The position numbers and the translations under genes were made by a program. From NCBI GenBank assembly GCA_028698875.1, contig JAQVVR010000003.1, forward strand, positions 80,470 to 144,469: a stretch of DNA of 64,000 nucleotides. Direction: 5' to 3'. Positions 33,108 to 42,679 of this stretch are shown one piece after another. The notes below the pieces were generated by a model. The model was not told the DNA's origin, did no database searches, and worked only from the letters and a program-made list of their open reading frames with translations. Source of the stretch: Candidatus Izemoplasmatales bacterium. Its GTDB lineage: Bacteria > Bacillota_I > Bacilli_A > Izemoplasmatales > Hujiaoplasmataceae. Each line of letters opens with the position of its first letter. Position 1 is the first letter of the stretch.

Positions 33108-33126
33108 AAAAATGCCTTACAAGGCA
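33108..33126 (-). terminator. Short terminator after ridA
   Basis: Minus-strand TGCCTTGTAAGGCA followed by TTTTT. The loop is tiny (stem of 4-6 bp), so the call is moderate. Confidence 0.5.
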
Positions 33127-33159
33127 AATGCTATGCTTCATATCAGTAAGTAAGTATAA

Positions 33160-33540
33160 TTAGCACTTTACACAGATGGCATCAATTTCGACTAAAACAT
33201 CTTTAGGAAGTCTAGATACTTCGACAGCTGCGCGAGCTGGTTTATGGTCTGCAAAAAAAGCTTGATACTCACTATTCATTGTGGAAAAATCATTCATATT
33301 TCGCATGAAAACGGTACACCGAACGATATCTGTAATTTCAAATCCTGCTTGTTCGATGATGGCTTTAATGTTTTTTAATGATTGTTGAGTCTGCGACGAA
33401 ATGTCTGGGCCAGCAACCGTCATGGTTTCGGCCACAAACGGGATCTGTCCAGAAACATAAAGGGTATTTCCTGCTAAGACGGCTTGAGAATAAGGCCCTA
33501 CTGCAGCTGGTGCATTTTGCGTGTTGATGAATTTTAGCAT
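33160..33540 (-). CDS. ridA: RidA-family enamine/imine deaminase
   Basis: A 126-residue YjgF/RidA protein: APAAVGPYSQAVLAGNTLYV about residues 10-29, SGQIPF, and the substrate arginine in RAAVEVSRLPKDVLVEIDAI about 103-122. It hydrolyses reactive enamines and imines released by PLP enzymes and amino acid oxidases, which suits a cluster that oxidises amino acids. It lies downstream of the MFS gene with a 12-nt gap and AAGGAG. The family call is firm; the physiological substrate is not known. Confidence 0.93.
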   Translation of the reverse strand: MLKFINTQNAPAAVGPYSQAVLAGNTLYVSGQIPFVAETMTVAGPDISSQTQQSLKNIKAIIEQAGFEITDIVRCTVFMRNMNDFSTMNSEYQAFFADHKPARAAVEVSRLPKDVLVEIDAICVKC

Positions 33541-33552
33541 AATTTTCTCCTT

Positions 33553-34782
33553 TTATATTTTTGCATTATAAATCTTTTTAAATTCACGGTGCATTCTAAT
33601 AGGAATTACGACAATTGCCATAATCGAGATTGTAGTTCCGATTAACATGATAATACGATAATCGTAGTTTGTATATTGAGCAATGAAGCCAATGACTAAT
33701 GCTCCAGTTATTGTCCCGATATTCCAAAGCAGATTATGAGTTGAATTAATTCGTCCCCGCATATATGAAGGAATATATGCTTGAGTAGCACTAATTCTAA
33801 TTGTGTATGAAGTGACACTTAAAAAACCGATAATAAAACTTAAGATAATCATAAATACAAATGGTAAAAATAAATAAGAAGCGTTGATTGCTTCAACGAT
33901 GAAGTAAACAAAAATAGCAATAACAAATCGTTTTTCCGGCGGATAACTAAATGAGTAATGAATTAAAGCTCCAATTACACGTCCGATTGAACTTGCAGTA
34001 ATGATAAAGGAATAGTCTTGAATGGTAAATACATTACTAGTCATAAAAAATGGCAAAGTCAAAAGGTCATGAGCCGCATATCCAAATGAAAAACAAGCGA
34101 ACAAAATACCAATTCCTAAAATGCCTTTCTCATACCTAAAATATTTAAACCCCTCACGGAGATCTTCGATAAATTGAAGGCGCTTACCGGGCGAATTATT
34201 TAAAACCTCTTTAATATTTACTTTAATCTCAACAATTGCCGCAATTAAATACATTAAGGAGTTAAAAGCCATTAAAAGGGCAATTCCATGGTCAAAGTTC
34301 TCAATCATATATGCTGCTATCGGCGAAATGATAGCCGCAGATATCGGCCAAATAATACTGGCAATTGAATAGGCTTTTGAATGTTGACCGGGGGGGATAG
34401 CTTCTGGAAATAAACTCATAAAAGCAATTTGGTATATGGTGTCAATAACCCCAAAAAAAGCTGCTAAAACAGTAAAGATAATTACATTAAAAAAACCTGA
34501 AAATAAAATTGCAGAGACAACCATAAAAGAGAAAGCAGTTACAAAATCAAGCATATATATAATCTTTATCCGCGAATGACGATCGATAAATGGACCAGCT
34601 AAAAACCCAGTTATCATCCTTGGAATAATGTTAGCAACCGTGAATAATGCCAGGGTTAAGGGGGATCCTGTTTCGCGATATATTAAGATGCCAAAACTAA
34701 TGCCAGAACTAAAGCTGCCTAAAGCAGAAACAAATGACCCAATAGTTAGAATGGTAAAATTACGATTCCAAAGTTTCTGCAT
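33553..34782 (-). CDS. MFS transporter
   Basis: A 409-residue membrane protein with about 12 hydrophobic segments. The 2-3 loop contains GPFIDRHSRIKIIYMLD about residues 62-78, a version of the MFS motif A, and MRGRINSTHNLLWNIG about 332-347 is typical of the DHA3/macrolide-efflux-like branch. It may export a metabolite or drug, or import a substrate of the neighbouring catabolic genes; direction cannot be told. It is co-directional with ridA. The start has AGGCGAAAGGCT upstream, a modest site. Confidence 0.8.
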   Translation of the reverse strand: MQKLWNRNFTILTIGSFVSALGSFSSGISFGILIYRETGSPLTLALFTVANIIPRMITGFLAGPFIDRHSRIKIIYMLDFVTAFSFMVVSAILFSGFFNVIIFTVLAAFFGVIDTIYQIAFMSLFPEAIPPGQHSKAYSIASIIWPISAAIISPIAAYMIENFDHGIALLMAFNSLMYLIAAIVEIKVNIKEVLNNSPGKRLQFIEDLREGFKYFRYEKGILGIGILFACFSFGYAAHDLLTLPFFMTSNVFTIQDYSFIITASSIGRVIGALIHYSFSYPPEKRFVIAIFVYFIVEAINASYLFLPFVFMIILSFIIGFLSVTSYTIRISATQAYIPSYMRGRINSTHNLLWNIGTITGALVIGFIAQYTNYDYRIIMLIGTTISIMAIVVIPIRMHREFKKIYNAKI

Positions 34783-34904
34783 AGCCTTTCGCCTTTCGCG
34801 TAATACTAATCACATCATATTAACAAAATAATACTTTTGTTTGCTGATTATTATTATACCTTATTTTGTGCTTAATTCCAACATATAAAGAACGACAATC
34901 AATA

Positions 34905-34936
34905 AATAAAGCCGTCAATTTACAGACGGCTTTATT
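34905..34936. terminator. Bidirectional terminator
   Basis: AATAAAGCCGTC, 8-nt loop, GACGGCTTTATT: a perfect 12-bp stem with T-rich 3' side on both strands, about 40 nt past the lipoprotein gene. Confidence 0.85.
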
Positions 34937-34975
34937 ACTGCATATTAAAACATTTTAATTGAAAGATAAATCTAT

Positions 34976-37288
34976 TTATTCAACTTGATTGTTTGAGAAT
35001 AACTCCATGAGCATTAAAATATCATCTATTTCATCTGCTGTCAAAGTATCTACATCATATGTCTTAACAGTGCCTGCAAGACTTAGTACCTGAGTAATCA
35101 TAGTATTGACATTAGTTTCCATAGCGTTTATTTGGTCAATCGTCATACCGGAAACTGCCATAGCATTAGTTGTCTTCATAAAGGTAAAGGCAGAAGTAAT
35201 CATCGTTTGAACCATAGTTAAGTTTGTTTGATTCATAAAATCGTATAGTAAACCTGAAAAGAAAATAACTTGTGAATACTCTCCATATGGATCATCTAAA
35301 AATTCATAGATACTATAATAATCGGCTCCATATTCTGAAGTGTAATAAGTCCTAACCTCGGTTTGCATAATTGCATAATTATCAAACACATCTTCAGATA
35401 CCAAGAAATCCAAGAACGAGTTAAGTAACATCATTCCGCCTTGATCCTGAGCTTTTAAAACTGTAACAAGGCTGGCAAGAAAATCTTGCATTTGTAAAAG
35501 AGTAATGTCAAGTTCACCAGAGGAGATAATTAAATCCAGTGGAATCAATGATGCAATAAAATCAATCATATCTCCCGTTTCGGTATCAGTCAAAGTGGCA
35601 ATTGTGCTGTCCAATAATAACATCATTTCTTCAACAAGAGCGATCTGCACATCGTCCTTAGCTTCATAATATTCAGTGGTATTTGGATATTCAGTTTCAC
35701 TATACGAGTTAATATATCCAAACTCATAATCATGTTCGAATCCGTTACTAATACCGATCAGGCGGAGAAGTTCACCATCGGTTGCGACCAAATAGTCAAA
35801 GAATTTTTCTGCTTGGCTTTCTATAACCGCAGTCGCTCCGCTGAATGAATCATATTGTAGACCACTTAGAATGGACATCATCACCATTGCAGCAATTGAG
35901 TCAGAGTTCATTCCACTATCAAAATCATTGCCAGAGAGTGCGAATTCCATAACCAGATTCATAATGGCGGAAAACTCATCAAAAATAATAGCTTGTTGGG
36001 CAGTGCTGTACACAGCATCAATGCTATCAATTAAAGTTTGATTTGCTGTCATGAATGCAGCAATGTGATTCATAAAGTGAATTGAAACTTCAACTGATGT
36101 CTTGTCTTCAGACCATCCCGACTCAACGATGGTGATGGTATCAGTTACAAATGCAACATCGAATGATCTCAAAAGTTGAAGAGTAAATTCCATACTCAAA
36201 ACACAAGAATACCCAAATTCATTTGATAACTCAAGCATCGGTGCCGGTGATTTGTCCATCACTGCTGCTTCAAGAAGTATGACTACTTGATATAGCAATC
36301 CAATATCAGCAGCCTCAGGAAGATTGAGTAATAAAAAGTCAACGATGTCATTTTTCAAAGTAACGATTTCGGCTGGTGTTGGTTCAGCACCATCACTGGT
36401 CATATCAACAATATTATTAAATAACGTGACATTTATCGCTGCCTCAAAATCAAACAGATAAGTTACAACGTTGGTCAAAGCAACAACGATTTGATCCGAA
36501 TTGGTTTCAATCGCTGTTTGTAGATTTACAATCATGTCAAGTTGCTGATTCATAGTAGCAAGTTGTTGATCATATTCACCAAGAGTATTATCATCTTCCA
36601 TCATAGCGATTACATCTTCTAGTGAAGAAATCATATCATCCATAAGTGATGGTAGAACCGTAATTAATGCACTGATGTAAGCTTCATAGTTTGTCAGTGA
36701 AGCAATCATAGCTTCTAAAGCCGTTTTAATTGCTGCCGGCTCGCCTTCGGAAGCTTGTAAAGCAGCAACGAATGTCATGATAGTTGACAAATCGGTTTCT
36801 AAATCATCAGCCGTAACACCCTTTCTAACTAATTCGGTAACGGCAGCCGGTGGAACTGGAAAATCCGGTAAGTTAGCCGAAAGATAAGCAGTTATATCCG
36901 TTACTTCTTCAGCTGGATTGGCTATATAGGCAACGCTAGCGCTTTGGTGAGAATTTTCAAAACCTTGAGCACCGACGCTGGCCACTGTGAAGATTAACCC
37001 ATCTCCAGTTAATGCGGTAAAGTCATAAGTGTTTGTAGTAACAGTAGCTTGTTCAACTCCGTCAACATAGACAATGTATCCGGTGGCGTTTGCAGCAGTT
37101 GTCCAGGTTAAGACTTTTCCGGTTATGACCAAATTGGTCGGAATTCCTGCTACATCAGGGATTTCGAGTTCGGTTGGAGTTGTGGTAGTAATATCAGTTG
37201 GTGTGGTTGTTTCTTCTGAAGGAGTACAAGCAATGACTCCTACTGCCGCAAAAAGCATTAAAAGCAATATCAATAAACGTTTTTTCAT
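34976..37288 (-). CDS. Large lipoprotein with one fibronectin type III domain
   Basis: A 770-residue exported protein. The signal peptide is KKRLLILLLMLFAAVGVIAC with the lipobox cysteine at about residue 20, followed by a Thr-rich linker (TTTPTDITTTTPTE). Residues about 45-130 read as an Fn3-type domain (NLVITGKVLTWTTAANATGY, YDFTALTGDGLIFTVASVG). The remaining ~640 residues are acidic and mainly helical, with no recognised domain or catalytic motif. It should be anchored outside the membrane. The ATG at 37288 is preferred because GGAGG precedes it; the ATG at 37300 overlaps that site. It is transcribed alone behind a structured leader. Confidence 0.75.
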   Translation of the reverse strand: MKKRLLILLLMLFAAVGVIACTPSEETTTPTDITTTTPTELEIPDVAGIPTNLVITGKVLTWTTAANATGYIVYVDGVEQATVTTNTYDFTALTGDGLIFTVASVGAQGFENSHQSASVAYIANPAEEVTDITAYLSANLPDFPVPPAAVTELVRKGVTADDLETDLSTIMTFVAALQASEGEPAAIKTALEAMIASLTNYEAYISALITVLPSLMDDMISSLEDVIAMMEDDNTLGEYDQQLATMNQQLDMIVNLQTAIETNSDQIVVALTNVVTYLFDFEAAINVTLFNNIVDMTSDGAEPTPAEIVTLKNDIVDFLLLNLPEAADIGLLYQVVILLEAAVMDKSPAPMLELSNEFGYSCVLSMEFTLQLLRSFDVAFVTDTITIVESGWSEDKTSVEVSIHFMNHIAAFMTANQTLIDSIDAVYSTAQQAIIFDEFSAIMNLVMEFALSGNDFDSGMNSDSIAAMVMMSILSGLQYDSFSGATAVIESQAEKFFDYLVATDGELLRLIGISNGFEHDYEFGYINSYSETEYPNTTEYYEAKDDVQIALVEEMMLLLDSTIATLTDTETGDMIDFIASLIPLDLIISSGELDITLLQMQDFLASLVTVLKAQDQGGMMLLNSFLDFLVSEDVFDNYAIMQTEVRTYYTSEYGADYYSIYEFLDDPYGEYSQVIFFSGLLYDFMNQTNLTMVQTMITSAFTFMKTTNAMAVSGMTIDQINAMETNVNTMITQVLSLAGTVKTYDVDTLTADEIDDILMLMELFSNNQVE

Positions 37289-37315
37289 ATAAACCTCCAT
37301 ATAGAATTATTTTTT

Positions 37316-37519
37316 GCAAAGAATCTATCTTTGCGTTAATCCAAGAATTCATTCTCGTCGATTAGAATTACGAGATTAAAACAAAAAAATCGTGATTTTA
37401 AAAACCCGAATTCCAGAATGATCTAATTCTGCGAATTCACATCCTTTCTGTATGCAATTTGTAAGTAAGCTCAGGCATTTATCAAAAATGCAAATTGGAC
37501 TATATTTGATAAATACCTA
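37316..37519 (-). promoter_or_regulatory. Structured 5' leader of the lipoprotein gene
   Basis: Four minus-strand hairpins follow each other: a 12-bp stem at the very 5' end (37507-37518 with 37473-37484); CAGAAT/ATTCTG extended by GAATT/AATTC and followed by GGGTTTTT (37408-37438), which looks like a weak terminator; CTCGT/ACGAG (37354-37374); and GCAAAGA/TCTTTGC (37316-37334) just before the ribosome site. No other gene on this strand would need that terminator, so attenuation or mRNA stabilisation is likely. Confidence 0.5.
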
Positions 37520-37525
37520 GTATAT

Positions 37526-37554
37526 ATAATAATATATAAATCACAAAAGTGCAA
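37526..37554 (-). promoter_or_regulatory. Promoter of the lipoprotein gene
   Basis: Minus-strand TTGCAC (37549-37554), 17 bp, TATTAT (37526-37531). The predicted start falls at the base of the 5'-terminal stem. Confidence 0.65.
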
Positions 37555-37734
37555 GATGGGTTAGCGTTATTCTAGTCAAATCCACTAATTTTGGTGATAT
37601 TTTCAAATGACACTCCCTAAATAAATTTTCTATAAATATCTTTGTCTAGCGATTATTTATATAATGATAAGGATTATGATATAATAAATAATAGTGCTTA
37701 AGCACACATATAAAAAGCAACGGAGTTGAATATT

Positions 37735-38301
37735 ATGTTTTGGAATGAACTATGGGAAATTTTGACCATCACCACCGTTTGGGAACTACTAGTAATTTTC
37801 TTTGCTAAGATTATTGAGGTGACGATTGGTACTTTGAGAAGTATTTTAATCATCAAAGGGTATCGTCTCATTGCCTTCTTTTTAGCATTAATTGAAATCA
37901 CAATTTGGATATTTGTTGCTTCAACTGTAATAACGGGGTTGTCAGAATCACCAATGAAAGGCATCGCTTATGGTATTGGTTTTGCTTCGGGAGTATATCT
38001 TGGCTCTATTGTTGAGCAAAAACTTGCTTTTGGTAAGTTGTTGATACAAACAATTACTTCCGATCATATGAGTATAATTATTTCTGAAAAGTTGAGAGAA
38101 CTTGGCTGTGGCGTTACTTCTGTGGCCGCCTGTGGAAAGGACGAAGCTCGAACAATATTGATGATATATACCAATCGTAAAGCAAGTCAGAAAATTATGA
38201 ATCAAATATTACTTATTGACCCATCCGCAATGATTGTTGTAAATGATGTATCGACTATGGTTGGAGGATATTTTTCTTCAGCCAAGTCAATTCACAAATA
38301 A
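37735..38301 (+). CDS. UPF0316 / DUF5698-DUF2179 membrane protein
   Basis: A 188-residue protein with about three N-terminal membrane segments (ELLVIFFAKIIEVTIGTLRS, LIAFFLALIEITIWIFVAS, GIAYGIGFASGVYLGSIVEQ) and a C-terminal cytoplasmic DUF2179 domain (GCGVTSVAACGKDEARTILM, IDPSAMIVVNDVSTMVGGYF). The layout matches the YebE/UPF0316 family of Bacillota, whose function is not known. The ATG at 37735 is 9 nt after CGGAG; a TTG at 37726 is possible but poorer. It is transcribed alone. Confidence 0.85.
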   Translation: MFWNELWEILTITTVWELLVIFFAKIIEVTIGTLRSILIIKGYRLIAFFLALIEITIWIFVASTVITGLSESPMKGIAYGIGFASGVYLGSIVEQKLAFGKLLIQTITSDHMSIIISEKLRELGCGVTSVAACGKDEARTILMIYTNRKASQKIMNQILLIDPSAMIVVNDVSTMVGGYFSSAKSIHK

Positions 38302-38385
38302 GTTTTTTTCTTGTCAGCGCGAAATTTCACTGTATTTTCTTAAATTTCGTTTGATATTTTTCATATGATATACTAAAATACAGAT

Positions 38386-38418
38386 AAACTAGTCTAAATT
38401 CATCAGACTAGTTTTTTT
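38386..38418 (+). terminator. Rho-independent terminator
   Basis: AAACTAGTC, 11-nt loop, GACTAGTTT then TTTTG. It lies 85 nt after the UPF0316 gene; the intervening stretch shows nothing else. Confidence 0.8.
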
Positions 38419-38421
38419 GTC

Positions 38422-38446
38422 AAAAAAAAGAACTTTTTAAAAGTTC
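38422..38446 (-). terminator. Terminator of tRNA-Ala
   Basis: GAACTTTT, one-nt centre, AAAAGTTC, followed on the minus strand by a run of eight T, 8 nt past the CCA end of the tRNA. Confidence 0.7.
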
Positions 38447-38454
38447 GTTTTTTT

Positions 38455-38530
38455 TGGTGGAGTTGACGAGGATCGAACTCGCGACCTCTAACATGCCATG
38501 CTAGCGCTCTCCCAGCTGAGCTACAACCCC
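38455..38530 (-). tRNA. tRNA-Ala (anticodon GGC)
   Basis: A 76-nt cloverleaf on the minus strand: acceptor GGGGTTG/CAACTCC, D arm GCTC...GAGC, anticodon stem CTAGC/GTTAG around the loop ATGGCAT (anticodon GGC), T arm with TTCGATC, discriminator A, and an encoded CCA. The third acceptor pair is G3-U70, the main identity element of alanine tRNA. It stands alone, not in a tRNA cluster. Confidence 0.95.
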
Positions 38531-38695
38531 AAATGTTCTATGAATCATTTTACACGATTGCTTAGCATATTTCAAGAAAAATATCTCATTACAGTGTGAT
38601 GAGCAAAATGCTTTCTTCTTCTTTGTATGACTATAATGTAAAACAATCCTTTCAAACATTGTTAAGAAAGATGATCGCCAAATAAACTGTATTGA

Positions 38696-39421
38696 CTAAT
38701 TATCCAATCGTTCCATCAAAACAACTAATTGAGTTGCGGAATCGAAGCCATTTTTCGTGATGTATTCTTTAATGACTTCTCCTTCACTTTTAAGCTGATT
38801 TACTTTGCCTTCATCTTTAATACGGCCAAGTTGACGGTCAACAACTTGGCAAAGAGATGCTATTTCTTCAGGAGTGTTGGTGGGATTGTGTTCATATTCC
38901 AAATCCCAAGCATCATGAATAACAAGGCCAGAATGCTCTGAAAGTAAGGCTATAATTGCTGCCCGTTCCATAGTGTCTTGATGAACTTCGCCTAGTTCTC
39001 TGTCGATTTTTGCAGCAAAATGATGTAAAAGGCGATGGCTGATTTGCCTAATGTCTAAATTATCACATATCATTTCGTTAAACAACAACATTCCATGGGG
39101 TTTGAGTAGTTTACTCATAGCTTCGATAGCTGGATCAACATTAGTAATATGATGTAATGAATTCGACAGACAAACAATATCAAATGATGCCTCTGGAAAA
39201 GTCATAGCAAAAGCATCCATCTTTTCGAAGTGGATCCTCGGATTACCACTAAAATGTTTCTTGCCAATCTCGAGGCCCCGATCCGAAAGATCAATCCCGA
39301 TAATTTCCTCATATCCATCATTCAAATCAGTAATCAATTCAATGAATTGACCACTGCCAGTTGCGATATCTAGAATTCTAGCTTGTGGATAAGATTGAAG
39401 AAATTTTTGTAATTTTTCCAT
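38696..39421 (-). CDS. Class I SAM-dependent methyltransferase
   Basis: A 241-residue methyltransferase with motif I ILDIATGSGQFIELI about residues 15-29, an acidic residue ending strand 2 in IIGIDLSD about 39-46, motif II-like KMDAFAMTFPEASFDIVCLS about 66-85, and MLLFNEMICD about 111-120. This is the UbiE/Methyltransf_11 pattern. The substrate cannot be told. AGAGGG precedes the ATG. It is a single gene between the tRNA and a membrane protein gene, with 225 bp upstream holding no other feature. Confidence 0.85.
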   Translation of the reverse strand: MEKLQKFLQSYPQARILDIATGSGQFIELITDLNDGYEEIIGIDLSDRGLEIGKKHFSGNPRIHFEKMDAFAMTFPEASFDIVCLSNSLHHITNVDPAIEAMSKLLKPHGMLLFNEMICDNLDIRQISHRLLHHFAAKIDRELGEVHQDTMERAAIIALLSEHSGLVIHDAWDLEYEHNPTNTPEEIASLCQVVDRQLGRIKDEGKVNQLKSEGEVIKEYITKNGFDSATQLVVLMERLDN

Positions 39422-39646
39422 ATTATAACCCTCTTTCTCCGCATAGTCATGAATGATATTTGTGTTTACTTCTAAATCATTGTTATTATTATATCATATT
39501 CATTTCAATAATATGTTTAGCAAAAAAATAAAACATTATTATTATGATATGATGGGAATGATATTTGTCCAATATACATAAAACCAAGGTGAATATCACA
39601 TTCGAGGTTAATTCATACAGAAATAAACTGAATCATATATTATTAC

Positions 39647-41227
39647 TTATGTCGATAGATTGACAAAAGGCAAAACTGCTTTTAGAAAAGCCATTACAGA
39701 ATCCTCTATCACCATCAAGTTGCCATTTGTGATTAGCGCAATTTGCACACTAGTGATGCTAGATGCCAAAAAGAAGATAGCAAGAAGGCAACCAAAGCAA
39801 TAACTGACCCATCTATGTTTACCTTCGAGTATTCGTTCGAATATTAACAACAGGCCAATCGTTGCTGCTAAAGCGCCAACCAAACACAAATCAAGTGTAT
39901 ATCGAAAAATCAAACCACCCATTGAAAAATTGAGCCAAGCTACAAAAATGATACCAATGATAATCAAAAGAAAAATGATACGTCTTGAAAGCGGATGTTT
40001 TCCGTTAAAAATGATAGCTGGTGTTAACAATAATCCCAACAATAAAGGCGTTGCAAATATACTCATACTCGCATCAAGATAAACAAAATGGCCATAATTT
40101 ACCAAAGTGTTATAGGTAAATCCTATGTATGAATATTGATTGCTTATCTCCAGATTTTGAATGATATAATGGTAAATTGCTGGTCCTAAATCCGTGATTC
40201 GTAATGTGTTTTGAGAAACATCGCTGACAGTCAACTGGTAGTTTGTGCCAAAATCCCACGGCGAACTGAATCTGGCCGCATTAAACCAGCAGGTAAAAAC
40301 CAAAGTAGCAACCACCGGAATCACCAAAACAATCAAATCGCCAACAATGAATTTGTATTGGCTTTTCTCTTTAATTCGCTTGATAACGAAAAATATAAGA
40401 CTCGGTAAAATAATGAAACCAGCTAAAATAGCCATATTAATGCGTGAAAGAAACAACAATCCATAAGCTACTCCGGCACCAAACAGGTAAATTAATCTCG
40501 TTTTTGTCACCGTAAATAGTCCTTTTATAAATAAAAACAAAAAAATTGCTAGAAAAGCCATTCCTGCCAAAATAGCAATATAGTAATATGGCTGAACCCC
40601 TCTTGCTGCCAAAAAAACATTTGTGCCCAGAGTTGTTGCTATACTAGCTACACACAGAAGCGAAAAAGGTGTTTTTTTTGCTCGTTTCTTTGCCCATTCA
40701 AAAATAATTAATGGAACAAATACCGTTGTCAACAACAAAAATATTAAACCAACTAAAGCATCAGAAGGCAATTCTCCAGTTAATATATAATATGGATAAT
40801 ATACGAAAATAATCGGGGCAATTCCGAAATAAGAATAGTAATGACCATCATAAAGCGCTCGGTCCCATAAAAAATAGATTCCTTCTCTCTGAATGGGATC
40901 ATACGGATTTTCTAGTGTTAATAAATCTTCGTCAACCGCATAATCAATGTACAGTTGACCTTTTTGAAAAGCATCAAACTGTTGGATGTAAGGGTTATAA
41001 TGATTAACTCCTTCGGTCAAAGGATATGCTACCGAGTTATATATGGGACTAGAAATAAAAACATAAAATAGTAGTGATAAAACCAAACATGGCAAAATAA
41101 CAATCGCAGATATGACTTTATGCGACCACTTTGATGGATCATATGGTTTCCGGAGAATTCCCCACTTGATTTCCCCGATAATCAACCCCACCACAATTAC
41201 TGCAAATAGTGCAATAAATACTTCCAT
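39647..41227 (-). CDS. Polytopic membrane protein, GT-C-glycosyltransferase-like
   Basis: A 526-residue protein with about 11-12 membrane segments. After the second segment a ~100-residue outer loop contains YNPYIQQFDAFQKGQLYIDY and NPYDPIQREGIYFLWDRALY, then DGHYYSYFGIAPIIFVYYPY. Acidic and aromatic residues in the first large loop are typical of GT-C-fold membrane glycosyltransferases, but I cannot point to the catalytic Asp with certainty. The ATG at 41227 follows CGAGGA; the longer start at 41290 would add a poor N-terminus. A role in cell-surface glycan or lipid glycosylation is inference. Confidence 0.55.
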   Translation of the reverse strand: MEVFIALFAVIVVGLIIGEIKWGILRKPYDPSKWSHKVISAIVILPCLVLSLLFYVFISSPIYNSVAYPLTEGVNHYNPYIQQFDAFQKGQLYIDYAVDEDLLTLENPYDPIQREGIYFLWDRALYDGHYYSYFGIAPIIFVYYPYYILTGELPSDALVGLIFLLLTTVFVPLIIFEWAKKRAKKTPFSLLCVASIATTLGTNVFLAARGVQPYYYIAILAGMAFLAIFLFLFIKGLFTVTKTRLIYLFGAGVAYGLLFLSRINMAILAGFIILPSLIFFVIKRIKEKSQYKFIVGDLIVLVIPVVATLVFTCWFNAARFSSPWDFGTNYQLTVSDVSQNTLRITDLGPAIYHYIIQNLEISNQYSYIGFTYNTLVNYGHFVYLDASMSIFATPLLLGLLLTPAIIFNGKHPLSRRIIFLLIIIGIIFVAWLNFSMGGLIFRYTLDLCLVGALAATIGLLLIFERILEGKHRWVSYCFGCLLAIFFLASSITSVQIALITNGNLMVIEDSVMAFLKAVLPFVNLST

Positions 41228-41298
41228 TGGATATCCTCGCAAGCCATCGTTAAACGGCCTTCTTAATTGTATAATAACAAGAATTAGCAAAAAAATAT

Positions 41299-42426
41299 CT
41301 AATAACTTGTTCCAATTGTATTGATAATCGCATTAGCAATCAATTGATGACCAAGTCTTGTTGGATGAATTCCATCATATAAGATCGTTTCATATGCCAT
41401 TGTTTTCGCTTGCTCAGCCAAAACAGTCGCCATGGGAATATAAAAATCAGCATATTTATCTGCTAAAAGTCGTGTTATTATTTGGATTTTGGTTAAATCC
41501 GGTTGCCAATTTGGTTTAAATTCGCCAGATGGAAAAGCAAAAGGTTCAATGATCAGGATCTTGGCAGCCGGCAAAGCTGTTTTTATGCTTACTAATACTT
41601 TTCTGTATTCCGCCGCAAATGTATTTGGAGTAAATGATATTCCATCACGATAATGATGCAAAATATCATTGATGCCAACTAAGATTGAAACTAAATCCGG
41701 CTGAAGAGCAATTGTTTCCGTTTCCAATATCGCTGCCATATCGAAAATAGTATTGCCACTATTTCCCCGATTAATTACAATACTCCCGGGAAAACGACTT
41801 TGAACCATATGAACATAACCATTTCCTAGTCCATATACGTAATTTTTATCTCTTTCTGAATCGGTAATTGAATCACCTTGAAATAAAAATATCGGTGGGG
41901 TTTTCTTAATATCTTCTGGGTTCTTATACAACCAATATTCAATCAAATTTAAGCGATTACCAGAAGCACCGTATTTGACATATTCACGACGAATCACCCC
42001 ACCATTTTTCTCAGCTATTCGCCAAGATGGATAGTTATCTTTGTCAACATCATAAACAAGATGATGAAAGTTATAATGCTCATATGCATATTTAATTAAG
42101 GCGCTCATGCCTTCAATTCCATAGCCATGGCCATGAGCACTTTTTTTAATCCACAGACCTAAAACCGGATTTAAAGTGTTGAGAGAATGGACCCCCATAC
42201 ATCCTAAAAACTCGGAAGTGTTTTTATTTATCACAACCACAACATTTTCGATTCCATCGGCGTTGTTTTTCATACTGGAAGTCACAAATTCTTCAGTCTC
42301 GCTCCGGTTTGCTGCTTGTTTTGGGTACATATATTTTGTAATCTCACTAGTAAAATTAACAAATATATCATCAATAAATTCGGAACTAATCGAAACTAAT
42401 CGCAATCGTTTTGTAATTATTTCCAT
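41299..42426 (-). CDS. GNAT acetyltransferase - SGNH hydrolase fusion
   Basis: A 375-residue two-domain protein. Residues 1 to about 170 are a GNAT N-acetyltransferase of the RimJ/RimL type (ITKRLRLVSI at the start, GLWIKKSAHGHGYGIEGMSA as the acetyl-CoA loop, ASWRIAEKNGG-like segment after it). Residues about 180-375 are an SGNH esterase with all four blocks: FQGDSITDS, NRGNSGNTIFD, ILVGINDI and YDGIHPTRLGHQLI. The ATG at 42426 has GGAGG 8 nt upstream, so the N-terminal 29 residues of the longest ORF are not used. The fusion joins an acyl-transferring and an acyl-removing domain; the substrate is unknown. Confidence 0.8.
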   Translation of the reverse strand: MEIITKRLRLVSISSEFIDDIFVNFTSEITKYMYPKQAANRSETEEFVTSSMKNNADGIENVVVVINKNTSEFLGCMGVHSLNTLNPVLGLWIKKSAHGHGYGIEGMSALIKYAYEHYNFHHLVYDVDKDNYPSWRIAEKNGGVIRREYVKYGASGNRLNLIEYWLYKNPEDIKKTPPIFLFQGDSITDSERDKNYVYGLGNGYVHMVQSRFPGSIVINRGNSGNTIFDMAAILETETIALQPDLVSILVGINDILHHYRDGISFTPNTFAAEYRKVLVSIKTALPAAKILIIEPFAFPSGEFKPNWQPDLTKIQIITRLLADKYADFYIPMATVLAEQAKTMAYETILYDGIHPTRLGHQLIANAIINTIGTSY

Positions 42427-42679
42427 TTTAGTCCTCCAGTCCAAACAAACAATGTATAAAGATTTACTGATTTGTTTATAGTCTACTACATATCGTCGGT
42501 TTGGTAAATACATGATGACATATTTCCCTTGGCTAGCATTGCTTGTCCTTGGTTCATGGCTAAGTTACTTCACCTCAGATATTTTGAATCTTATGACTTT
42601 CATTTAGAATAGCACATTGTAACTAATAGTCATATTTGGTAAAATGAATTTATATATACAAAATATCGGGAGAAAACAC

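Noticed and set aside
38422..38530. tRNA cluster or integrated element at the tRNA-Ala gene
   Set aside because: Only one tRNA is present, and no integrase or repeat of the tRNA 3' end is seen nearby.
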